Below, piece by piece: positions 23,546 through 34,130 of a stretch of DNA of 64,000 nt. Both the position numbers and the translations under genes were made by a program. The notes under the pieces are model-generated. The model did not search any database, was not told the origin of the DNA, and saw only the letters and a program-made list of their open reading frames with translations. The stretch's first letter is position 1, and each line of letters begins with the position of its first letter. The DNA comes from Vermamoeba vermiformis (Eukaryota; Tubulinea; Echinamoebida): contig JBEWZL010000215.1 of assembly GCA_045837725.1 (NCBI GenBank), positions 228,897 to 292,896 on the forward strand. Direction: 5' to 3'.

Positions 23546-25010
23546 ATGAATATCGCAATAATAGGCACCGGAAATTACGCTCAGGCATTAGGTAAACGTT
23601 TGCAGCAAGCAAAAATTACTGCCTGTTATGGTAAGTTAGAACTATTTATACCATTTCAGATCTGACCCGATTGCATAATTAGGTAGCCCTCGATTTTCAG
23701 AAAGTAGGTCGATTATGCTTAATGGATCTCCTGTTCGCTCAATAGAAGAAGTCGTTCGGGCTGCAACGATCGTTTTTCTTGCCATCCCAATGTCAGCGCA
23801 CAGATCCGTCGTTGGTAAAATATCATCAACTGCACGAGAAGGGACAATACTAGTAGACGTTAGCAACAGACCTCTAGCAGCTAGTAAGGCCCTCGCCCGA
23901 CAAAAGAAGGAACAAGTGGCAGATCAGACCCGACACATCCAACAACTAGAAGAAGGACTACTCGTGCAAGAATCCAATTCGCATAACTCTAACTGCAGTG
24001 GATCGTGTCCTCATGGGATATGCTTTAGAGAAGCAGGCCTCGAATCACAAGCGGAGTGGTTGCAAGAGATGCTGCCTCAAATGCACGTCGTCAAAGCGTT
24101 CAACACTGTCTCGGCCTATTCACTGAACGCTTCGTTCGGTGAAAACGTCAATGACAGAGTTCACGTTTGCAGTGACCACGAACAAGCTCGCAAGACAGTT
24201 ATTGACCTCGTACAACGCATGGGCATGGTTGCAATGAACGCGGGACCTCTAACCAACGCCAGTCACCTCGAAGAAATTCCTGGAAAGTTGTTTCCGGCTT
24301 GGAAACCACCTGTCATCATCAACACGGTGTTATTTATCTTAGCGTACACTTACGTTGCAGTTCGCGATGTGATTCTGAGTCCTTCAACGCCCTGGGAGAG
24401 AATTGCGCTCGTAAAGTTCAACATCGTCATGGCTTGGCACGCGACATTGCTGTTCACTGCCACAATAATTCCAGGAATTTTAGCTGCAATTGTTCAGTTG
24501 TGCCGAAACACCGCTAAAAGCTCGTTTCCGAACTGGTTAGCGGAATTTCTCAACGCCAGAAAAGGTCTTGGAATTCTCGGACTTTACTCCGCACTGATGC
24601 ACGCTGTTGCTTCGTGCATGGTGAACAGCCTATTCGTCGACAACGATTATATTGACTCGATTGCTGGCTTTGCCTATCAACTCTCGGTCATCATGGCAAT
24701 CCTAACCACAGCTCTGTACATCACTCTTGGAATATCTTCGTTGCCTGGCGTGAGTGCGACACTCTCATGGCGTGAATGGCAATTCGTTCAATCAAAGCTG
24801 GGCTTACTCGCATTCACTGGCGCGTTCCTTCACATCAGCTCAATGTCGTATGCTGTCGGAGATTTGCTGTCGTTCAACGACTGGCCGTACTACTTGCCAC
24901 CTGTCTCCGTATTGGCTTGCGTGCCTGTTGCATTGTGTCTCTTGCTCCGATTCATCTTCGGAGTTCCTCCGCTTGGCAGCCGTTTGGATAGGATTCGTGG
25001 ACTTGCTTAA
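23546..25010 (+). CDS. STEAP-like metalloreductase
   Basis: Probable NADPH-dependent ferric/cupric reductase of endosomal or plasma membranes. Two coding exons; the first encodes MNIAIIGTGNYAQALGKRLQ, the Rossmann glycine motif of the F420H2:NADP oxidoreductase-like domain. This continues through IVFLAIPMSAHRSVV and TILVDVSNRPL to VVKAFNTVSAYSL. From about residue 220 there are six membrane segments of the ferric-reductase-like type, with heme-ligand-type histidines in ALMHAVASCMVN and TGAFLHISSMSY. About 460 residues, the usual STEAP size. There is an extra Cys/His-containing insert (NSNCSGSCPHGIC) between the nucleotide-binding halves. STEAPs are best known from animals, so this is a phylogenetic clue. 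Confidence 0.88.
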
Positions 25011-25271
25011 AGTGCTTCTACAATGTAAATAAATGTCAATTACGTGCGATTTACACAGTTAAAACACGAAAAGAAAGAAATAGTAGTAATTGTGACTTTT
25101 AGTGCTCTGCTCTGGATTCTCAAGTCCATTCAAGGTTTTTTACGAATCACAACTCAGCCACAATTGTGAATCACCTTACCGTTTCAATTTCAAGAAGAAT
25201 CACATGTAACCCGCTTCTGCGACACCAGTTTAAAATGTTTCGTTGCACTTAATTTTAAACAAATTTGTAAA

Positions 25272-26926
25272 ATGCAACACAAAAGCCGGATCGACCTTCT
25301 AGAACAATGGTACTTCGGCAGTACTATTGCAGAAAAAAAAGTAAGCTTGTAAAAAGTATTTGATAGCGTTGCCGTTGATTTTGTCTTCATGAAAGAAGCA
25401 TTTTGACAATTTTTTTTTAGCCGGATGTAGATTTTCTGTTGACACGCAAGCAATATCCAAAACAAATTAGATACCCAAATGCGCCTACTGGTCATTCGGA
25501 AAGCAGAGATATGGCGCCTATTGAGATTTTGCTCAAGCACTGCGCGGATCAAGACAGCAACTACTCAGAAAACTACCTTGCGTATGACGTAGCTACACGC
25601 AAAGCAGATCTTCGTTCAATTATTAGACGGCTGTTGCAAGCGTTATCAGGCGAAGATCTGGGAAAATTGTTGAACTCTAGTTTACTTGCCGGATCGACGG
25701 TGAAAGGTGCCCTCGCCAAATTGGATCTGCTACCAGAAGTACACTCGCATAATTAACAAATGATCCATTAGCTAATATTGTCCCTCTATAGGTCTTTCAA
25801 GAGTCCACAAAATTGTGGCAAGAAAATATCCCGTTTGATCTGGGCGCCATGTCAGTTCTCCCGCCTGAGATTCTTCACCCAATTTTCAAAACTTTGAATA
25901 TAAACGAAGCACGCAGAATCGCTCACGTGTCAAAGTCGTGGTTCAAAGAACTGACGTCACACGAAATTTGGCACGAAAAATCCAACTCGTCAAACCCTTA
26001 CTTGGCGCTCTTGAAAAAAGAGTTCTATGCCAAGTATATGCCGCGCAAAAGAATTCATTTTGAAGACGTTGAGGTCGTCAATGGAGAAGGGTTGTTGGTC
26101 TACGAAGAAGGCTTTGAGCATTGCCTGCAACTGAACGGCCAGGTAGTGTCCAACGATCTAGCGAAATTTCATTTGACATTATGTCTAGCGGATTGCTTAT
26201 GCATGCGATGACAACCAAGGCTCCGTTGGACGATGCATGATTCGCTCAAAAGTCCTCACTCGCGAAGAGGTCAACAGCATTGTCGGGAGAATAGGTACGG
26301 TAGCACGAACGTATATCATATATACTAGCAAAATATTATTCACGTACCATTCGCTTGCAGAGTCGTTCTTGAACGAAGGAGACTTGGATCTGAGTGTGCT
26401 GATTGAGACCATCAAGCCATTCATGCAGTGCTTGGCCAGCGGAACTTATCGCGTTCAAGTGCATCGGGTCGACGAAATTTCTATTGTAGAGTACAACTCG
26501 AATGACATTCTTAACGAAATGATTCGTAAGTCCCAGCTTATCAATAGTCACTAATGAAAATTCTACCGTGCAGATACTTACCCACTCGACTTGACGATCT
26601 ATTGCACGCAGCCTGTTGACAATTTGGATCAAGAACGTGTAACTTACTACGAGGACTTAATTAGACAAGGCAAACGGCCAGCAGTGTTGCTGCTTAACTG
26701 CAATTGGTGCGATTCGTTTTTGATCGACGGTCATCACAAGGTACATTTCACCTTTCCTATCATCCAAACTCATCTAACGCGTTGCTTGTAACTTCAGCTC
26801 AAAGCCTACGCGAATCTGGGTCTGACAAGAGAGGCCATATTGATCGACATTGTACCCTTCTCCATGCCCGTTGCACGACACGAAGAAAACAACGAGCTCA
26901 ATCAGTCAACCGACGGATTGCTCTAA
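25272..26926 (+). CDS. F-box protein with C-terminal DGHHK (ParB/sulfiredoxin-like) motif
   Basis: Seven coding exons: 25272-25340, 25421-25738, 25792-26142, 26189-26294, 26361-26525, 26574-26740 and 26798-26926. The F-box is in exon 3 (SVLPPEILHPIFKTLNINEA). A middle region of unknown fold follows (LTREEVNSIVGRI). Near the end is VLLLNCNWCDSFLIDGHHKL|KAYANLGLTREAI. The IDGHHKLKAY string resembles the DGHHR motif of ParB/sulfiredoxin-like nucleotide-binding folds. The 46-base intron 26143-26188 is needed to keep the frame (LNGQ|RIAYACDDNQG). Likely an SCF substrate receptor. What the DGHHK part binds is unknown. Confidence 0.75.
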
Positions 26927-27026
26927 CTATAACGAATGAGTACTTGTTTTTCATTTGATAATTTCAATTTTACGTTAATAAATACAACTTTTGTTCTTCT
27001 TTACGTACGCAACTTTAGAGATATTT

Positions 27027-27986
27027 TTAGCTCTTGCGCAAGTACTTAGCGACCTCTTCCATCGTCTAAAGCAAGATAAGTATTAGCACTACGTTAATTT
27101 AGGTAAGTTTAAGCTTACAGGTCGATCAGCAGGATCCCTTTGCCAACACATTTCCATCACTGCTTGAAGCACTGGGTCGCAGCCATCAGGAATAACGGGA
27201 TGGAATGCTTCATCTCTAATCTTGACTCCAACGAACAATTGATCTTCTTCCGCGTGCGGTTCTTTGCCCGTAACGATCTCCCATACTAAGACACTAGTGT
27301 CAGAAATGTTTTTTTGACATGTGACAGGTGTCATAGTTTTTGCCTAAAATACCGTACGTCCATACGTCTGACTTGACGCTGTATGACTTGTCTCTCAAGC
27401 TCTCGGGGGCCTAAAGACAATTGAATTAGTTAGAGTCCGTTTTATCGGTCTAGTTCGCCGTGACTCAGATGGAGATGGGTCAGACTTCGATTTTCAGTCA
27501 GTCCGGTTGCTAAAATTCCCACGATTACAATATTCACTACAAGGATATGTTATAGTAATTAAGTAATTCCCAAGGAAGAGGCGTACCATTTAAAGTAAGA
27601 GATTTAATGGATGTGGTCTCTTTCAAAAGCTGCTCTACTGCCTCGTAAATTTCCTTCTCAAAGTTTTCTATCGTCAAATCTTCTAATGTATTGGAAGTTT
27701 TTAGTGCGGTAATTAATGACGCTATTGATTGCGGTTCTGTAAAGAAACAGCGATTGAATTTTATAACCCGCAGTGAAGTATTTCCTCGTAAAGCTTCGAC
27801 AAAATATTCGTTTTTGCCTAGAAATACTAATTAATAATTATGTACATTATCATAAACTAAATTTGAAACCTTCTGAATACGGCCATACATCTAGATGAGT
27901 CATCGACGGCGCAATTTTAAAGCGGGTTCCTGCGAGATAAGCATTTTTGATATCTTGATCATTGTTAAGACAAGGAATATCTTCCA
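27027..27986 (-). pseudogene. Array member A: truncated LRR head joined to a kinase tail
   Basis: ATG at 27986 gives the family N-terminus (MEDIPCLNNDQDIKNAYLAG TRF type), then LRR-like segments (LRGNTSLRVIKFN, LKTSNTLEDLTIENF, LTENRSLTHLHLSHGELDR). Directly after that, with no donor site, the locus continues with the last exons of a protein kinase: APESLRDKSYSVKSDVWTYG, EIVTGKEPHAEEDQLF and MCWQRDPADRP, ending EEVAKYLRKS. This is kinase subdomains VIII-XI only; the ATP-binding lobe and catalytic loop are absent. One kinase intron seems to use a GC donor (TTA G|GCAAAA). A deletion that removed the middle of an LRR-...-kinase gene, or fused two genes, explains the structure. Probably dead. Confidence 0.7.
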
Positions 27987-28281
27987 TTATCGTATTGTGT
28001 TGTTCAATTGACAAATTGAATTGAGTTTGAAAAACGAACTGATCTGCACCACAAGTAGTAAGTAGTAGTAATTACGACTAGCTTTACGCATTGATTAATT
28101 AATTAAGTCCAATTATTATGCTTGGAGATATAATTAGAGCGGTATTAAAGTTGTAAAACCAATTCTCCTCCAAATCACAATTGTAAATTTATCGTATTCT
28201 TACACTCGGTAGTCTTCTCTTAGGTTTATATTTCCACGATTTATTGTACAAACAATGCAATTTGTAACAAACAAACGTAAT
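27987..28281. other. Intergenic gap between array members A and B
   Basis: 295 AT-rich bases hold the promoter of A and the 3' UTR of B. No gene is seen. Confidence 0.4.
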
Positions 28282-30426
28282 TCATTTTTTGTTGTTCGCG
28301 TCAATGAACTCACGGATCATACTCTTCAACGTGTGCGAAGGAGTGAGTTGTTTGTTTGACAATTGAAGGCCAGTCATGGGAGAAGTATTGTTGTTCTTCA
28401 GCCACAGTTCGATTGCTGTTCGTTCATAAGTGTGACCGTCACTCGCAAAGACAGGGTCGTTCATGATATCTTGCGTGATCGGGCAGATGAACGCTTCGGG
28501 AATCTTCGTTTTCTTCTCTTTAAGTGCAATTTTCAGCTCCTTGTTGAATCGTTTCATCTCCTCCAGTTGGTGTTCGAGTTGACTATTAGCCACGTTGTTA
28601 TTATTGTTGGCTAGGTTTTGATTAGGCAACATTCGGTCATCTAGTATTGATTCTTTTAGCCTTAAAATCTCTTTTTGAAGTTTGATGACATCGCTGAGTA
28701 CTTTGATCTGAAGTTGACCGATCAGATCCACTTTCTCCAAGAACGCAAGATCTGCTCCTGTGATCTACAATAGCATCAAAATAGGCTCACGTTAGTACGT
28801 ACTTGGGATTTAAATGTATTAGACGCACCTCGTTCTTCTTGAAGACGTCGACCAAGTGACCAAACTTGTTGTCTTCGAGCCACGTGCACACAGTGTCGTT
28901 GTTCCATTGCAGCACTCCTGGAGGTATCGTGTAGATGTCGTGGTGTGTTTCAATCAAATGGCGATACATGAGCAGTTGTTTGGCGTCCTTGAATGAAACC
29001 TCAAGATTGACAGTCAAGTCACTCGTGTCGAGCGCTTGAAGCACAGCGCCGTCAATGTTGTTGGCCTCAAACACGGAAGCGTATTTCTGCAGACCAACGT
29101 CTGTTAGTAAGAACAAGACATCGTTGTTGGTCCATTCGCTGATATCGGTTTGAAGCTTCTGTTGCCACTCCTTCAACGCTGGTTCGGTACGCTCGAACGA
29201 CTCTTGGAACTTCTTCAAGTTGGCGCATAATGTCTCTTGTGCTTGTTTTTTGTCTTGTAAAGCTTTTGAGTCCGATTCAAGCTTTGATTCGGCAACGGCA
29301 ATATTTGATTCGATTTGGGCAAGTCTGCTTTGTAGTTCTTTCCTCTCCCTGGTCAGTACGTCCAATTGTTTGGTTGTTTCTTGTACAGCAACGTCCAACT
29401 TGACACTTTCTAGACACGTGTCATCAAGCAAATGCTTCAACGAATGAATCGCAAGCTTGTCTACGAAGGCCTTCGCACTTAAGTTCAGAACTTGCGGATA
29501 AACGTTATTTACAACTTTCTTATGGCAAACTTCTTTGATAACTTTCGCCAATTCTTCCCAATTGCTGTTTTTGATGTGCGACTCAATGTCGTGCAAATTC
29601 CGTTCAATTCCCGTCCTCTTGATCACTACTTTAAAATCACAAGGTTTTCGAGCTTTAAATTGTTACTAAGTGAAAAAAAATTTATCGAGCACTTACAATA
29701 GGCCGAAGGGTCGGTAGGTAGTTTTCTGCCGCTACTTAAAGCACTAAAGAGTTTTTGTGAGTCACATCTAGCGGCGAAAGGTACTTACATCACTGAATAG
29801 TCTTCAATTGTATCGTTGGCCTGCAGTGCAGTTAATATGCTATCGTAGTCTTTCCTAAGGACTGATGTTTCGCATTGATCATCGGGGAGTAGAAACGTTA
29901 TTTGTTCTAAGCTTGAATTTGACGCCAATCCCTCTGAAATGATGTCAATGATTGCCGAATGGTCACCGAAGCCTATTAGGTTGTCGAAGTGAGCAAGTTG
30001 CCTGGTTAAACAACGTAAAAATGTTACCCCAAAGCTCGAGTTTTTTGATAACGCAATTTCGTTTTAGAAGTGTATTTAAGGCCATTAATATGTCTTTGCC
30101 GTAGCAATGAACATTTAATTCTTGCAGGGTGAGGGATCGCGTAAAAGCTGTCAAAATATCTGCGGCATCCGCTGCAATAGGAACGTTTATGGTTGCTTGA
30201 GTAATTGAAGAATTTTTCCTGATAGCTTCTGCCACAAATTCACGGTTTGGCATTTTTTCTGAATTATTTTAATTTAGAAATTAAATAATTAACCTAGTTT
30301 CATCATCTTACCTGATACTTCAGCCAGATCTACCCTAGTAACAGCTGGTGATATTAAAAATCGTGCTCCTGATTTAATAAATGATTGAATTTCCGCATCT
30401 GTCTTCAGAACCGGAATGATTTCCAT
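28282..30426 (-). CDS. Array member B: LRR - coiled coil - SAM - SAM - U-box ubiquitin ligase
   Basis: ATG at 30426 (MEIIPVLKTDAEIQSFIKSG). The head (about 29700-30426) carries LRR-like repeats (IRKNSSITQATINV, FTRSLTLQELNVHCYG, LLKRNCVIKKLELWG). The large exon about 28830-29630 encodes a helical/coiled-coil region (TRERKELQSRLAQIESNIAV), SAM1 (WTNNDVLFLLTDVGLQKY ... NNIDGAVLQALDTSDL) and the start of SAM2 (LQWNNDTVCTWLEDNKFGHL). SAM2 continues across the intron as KKNE|ITGADLAFLEKVDL. The last exon holds the U-box (EAFICPITQDIMNDPV, SDGHTYERTAIELWL). U-box proteins recruit E2 enzymes; tandem SAM domains usually polymerise. The member looks intact. Confidence 0.85.
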
Positions 30427-30661
30427 TGGTGTGCTTCACTTGCTGAATCCTTCCAAATAAACTTTCTCTCAATAAATAAATATTCTATCTAACGAGGTAA
30501 TCCGAGCTCTGCTTTAAGAATACGAAATTCAATTTCCGCCACAGATGCGAATTGGCAAGCGGGTTCACAATTATAACTCCGAAGCTTTCACGTTAGTACT
30601 CTTCGTATCCAGTGGTTACAGGTTTATTGTAGAACAAAACTATTTGTTCGGAAACCTTTAA

Positions 30662-32544
30662 TCATTTTTTCTTGTTCGCGTCAATGAACTCGCGGATCAT
30701 ACTCTTCAAGGTGTGTGACGGTGTCAGTTGTTTGTTTGACAATTGAAGACCAGTCATGGGAGAAGTTCTTCAGCCACAGTTCGATTGCTGTTCGTTCATA
30801 AGTGTGACCGTCACTCGCGAACACAGGGTCGTTCATGATGTCTTGAGTGATCGGGCAGATGAACGCTTCGGGAATCTTCGTTTTCTTCTCTTTAAGTGCA
30901 ATTTTCAGCTCCTTGAATCGTTTCATCTCCTCCAGTTGGTGTTCGAGTTGACTATTAGCTACGTTGTTATTATTGTTGATTATGTTTTGATTAGGCAACA
31001 TTCGGTCATCTAGTATTGATTCTTTTAGCCTTAATATCTCTTTTTGAAGTTTGATGACGTCACCAATTTTTTTGATCCGTAGTTGACCGATCAGATCCGC
31101 TTTCTCCAAGAACACAAGATCTGCTCCTGTGATCTATTACACCCTTATATTAGCACGTGCTCGGGACCTAAATGTATTTCGCATACCTCATTCTTCTTGA
31201 AGACGTCAACCAAGTGACCAAACTTGTTGTCTTCGAGCCACGTGCACACTGTGTCGTTGTTCCATTGCAGCACTCCCGGAGGAATCGTGTAGATATCGCG
31301 ATGGGTTTGTATCAAATATATGTACATCAAAAGCTTCTTGGCGTCTTTGAACGAGACCTCAAGAGCGGAGATCAGGTCATTTGTTTCGAGCTGCAGAAGT
31401 ACCGCGCCGTCAATGTTGTTTGACAGGAAGGAGCCACAGTATCGTGCAAGGCCTGTCTCTTTCAGTAATAACGTCACATCGTCCTTGGACCAAGTAGCAA
31501 AGTCCGTTTGAAGCGTTTGTTGCCACTTTTTGAGTGCTGGTTCGTTTTTCTTTATAGACGCTTGAAAATTACGGATATTCGTTGTAAGATTTTCTTGAAC
31601 ACGAGTACTGTCAGTCAATTCTCGTGATTGTTTCTGTATACTTGTATTTACGGATCTCATCCTTGCTTCAACCTCTGTAAGTTTTCGTTGCAATTCATTT
31701 CGTTCACTATTTAATCCAGCAATGGTCCTACTATTGGCATCGAGCTGCCCTTGCAAAGTAGCGCCTCGTTTCTGCGATTCTTGGAACAAGCCTTTCAGTG
31801 AATGAATGGCAAGGTTATCTATGAATGTTTTGGTGCTTAAACTAAGGTCGCTCGGATAAATTTCTGAGATCACGTGTTCGCCACAATTTTGTTGCAAATA
31901 TTTCGCTAGTTCTTCCCAATTGCTGCTCTTTATAAAATTTTCGATGGTGCATAGCTGATTGTCTTTGAACAGCGTTCGCTCAATGGAAAACTCCGTGTGC
32001 GTCACTAAAAATACGTTGGTATTATAATTGTTTAGTCTGAGTTGTACCTACCTATTGAATTATCATTTTGGTGCCCTGCGAAACATTCATCAGAAACAGA
32101 TCTGACCGAGATCAAAAATTCTTACCCCGTTTAGTAAATTTTGTTATATTCCCGTGATTCAGAAGTGCTTCCTTGAGTTTCTTCTCAAACTCGAATTGAC
32201 CGTAGGCACTGGTTATATTCAGGGTCAGTTCGGTCAAGCTAGAATTTGCAGCCAGCCCATCTAAAAGTTGTGTTGCGTAAGAGGGTACAATTACACCTAA
32301 TTGATAATATTAGAAATTATAAAGAAATATTTGCAATAGTACCATCGAGATTTAGGGTTTTAATTGACGAGTTTTGTCGCAGAAAAGTGCTGATCGGAGG
32401 TGTAAGAATGAGGTGGTCTCCAAATTCAACAGTAAGACTAATAAGGGTTTTTGATTGAATAAGTGAATGAATTAAAGCCAGAGATTCGGTTTGGAATTTC
32501 CTGCCGCCGCCAGCGAGAATCGTCACATCCGTCAGTATTGATGA
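30662..32544 (-). pseudogene. Array member C: LRR - SAM - SAM - U-box, frame lost in U-box
   Basis: Same layout as B. LRR-like head exons lie at about 32110-32544 (ILAGGGRKFQTESLALIHSL, LRQNSSIKTLNLDG, LAANSSLTELTLNI). The coiled coil plus SAM exon runs 31190-32005 (WSKDDVTLLLKETGLARY, NNIDGAVLLQLETNDL, LQWNNDTVCTWLEDNKFGHL). The U-box exon starts intact (EAFICPITQDIMNDPV) but, relative to B, lacks eight bases after ELWLKN (near 30767), so the last third reads out of frame to about 30681 instead of ending ANKKK at 30662. I could not find the usual IPxLxTD start exon. Either a recent pseudogene or a product with a shortened, probably inactive U-box. Confidence 0.7.
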
Positions 32545-34130
32545 CTATTGTAAAAAGAGATAAAGGAAAATTTATGATAAAATTAATTTAAATAGTGCAT
32601 GCTGCTGCAAGGATATTTTAATTTATAATTTACGGCATTTCAATATTGTTAAGGTTCATTTTTCCGGTTGCGCCCACGAGATTCGAGAACCGTGAAGTCA
32701 ATTTGACCACCGTGGATAAGTTTAGTGGGTTTAGTGGCACTAAAAATATATGACGCCGTTAATTTGCTAGTCGGCTCTAATTAAACTTTGAAATTTTTTA
32801 CAGCCACATCCAGCAACGGATCTGCAGCAAAAATTCTTGCAAGCACAATACCATTAATATACATCCTGTTGCGTGATGGTTTTGTGCGAAAAGAAGAGAT
32901 AGTAACAGAAAAAATTTTGCACGAGAAAATATACTTTTTTACAAAAAAGGAAATAGCCGGGCACAAGAAACACGAAGGGTTTCTCTATTAGTAGTGCATC
33001 TTTTTGGTTGAAACTGCGGCTGTATCTTGATAATGTCGATGTACAATTGTTGTGCTTACAAGCATGTTTGAAAAACAATTACATCCGGCCCCTGATCCTG
33101 CAGGGGTTAGCCCTTAAGGGCAAAGTATTAGCTTGTTAAATTTTGAGAGAATAGTATAACTCTCATTACGTCATGGAGTAATACAGCAGGCACTGCCGAT
33201 CTCATTTAATTCGACAGATTGCTCTCAAAATAAATCTAATGGGCTAAACCTAGCTACAAGTATTTATATTGATTATAAAACATTCAAATTATCGCCAAAA
33301 ACGAAGTAATTATGCAGACAAAGCGTCAATCCGATCTTCTAAAAAATATTCGCTCCAGAAATTTTTCTTGTGTAATCAAATGCTCAAAAATATATTTATT
33401 ATTAGTATTAAAGATATTACGACTATTATCTAACGGAGCAAAATTCGCCGAGGCCTAATCTCACATCTGATCTCATAATTTGCCACAAAAACGAGCACAG
33501 CTGTTAATTATATCTATAATACACTGATGAAATACCTTAGATCATATACTAGCATTTGAACATCTGTTTGTTAATCACAACGGGCACGTGCCACATTCAG
33601 ATGCGATTGCGACTCACTACCAATTTTAATCTCGTTTTGCCTCATTACTAAACAATATGTGTTGCATATAAAGAGTCATTATTGACAGTGTAAACTGTCG
33701 GAACGCGCAAAAAAATCATGCCGAAATTTTCCTTTATCTCTTTTTACGATAGTTTTTGTTCAGTGACTTATTATTTTGCAAAGCCTCTTCCAGGTAGAGA
33801 AAATTAGTGCGGGGTCCTAATTAATTTCGAACATTAATATTTCTTTTGCTAAAATAATTAAGATTAATAATTACCCGGGTCAATTTCCACACTTTTTACG
33901 TCCGATCCTATTTTGCGTTTCTTCCTTGGGCTTGCAACGTCGTTTTTTGTGTTAATCATATCTGCACTGCTTGTAGGCTTGCTTTGAAACGCGATCAGAA
34001 AAATGGTTTGATTTTGCAAGAAACACAAATTTGATCCAATTCTCAAAGAATCGATCTAGAATGTAATTTATTGATCGTTATCATAAACAAATGGCGATTA
34101 TTCCGTAATGCGGGTGCATCGTTACGTTGC
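32545..34130. other. 1.6-kb gap inside the array
   Basis: The longest gene-poor stretch in the window. It holds two adjacent GC-rich palindromes (33089-33121). Weak plus-strand reading frames lie at 32641-32746 (RFENREVNLTTVDKFSGFSG) and 32788-32991, and may be relics. A short minus-strand frame at 33864-34046 has a basic nuclear-signal-like string (SPRKKRKIG). None has splice support or a family match I recognise. A decayed array member is possible. Confidence 0.35.
33089..33121. repeat. Two adjacent GC-rich palindromes
   Basis: CCCCTG (33089-33094) pairs with CAGGGG (33101-33106), and three bases on is the perfect 12-base palindrome GCCCTTAAGGGC (33110-33121). They stand out against AT-rich surroundings. 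Function unknown; they could be a structured RNA, a protein site or an element end. Confidence 0.55.

Noticed and set aside
27027-27412. Functional protein kinase
   Set aside because: Only subdomains VIII-XI are present; the ATP site, HRD and DFG regions are absent.
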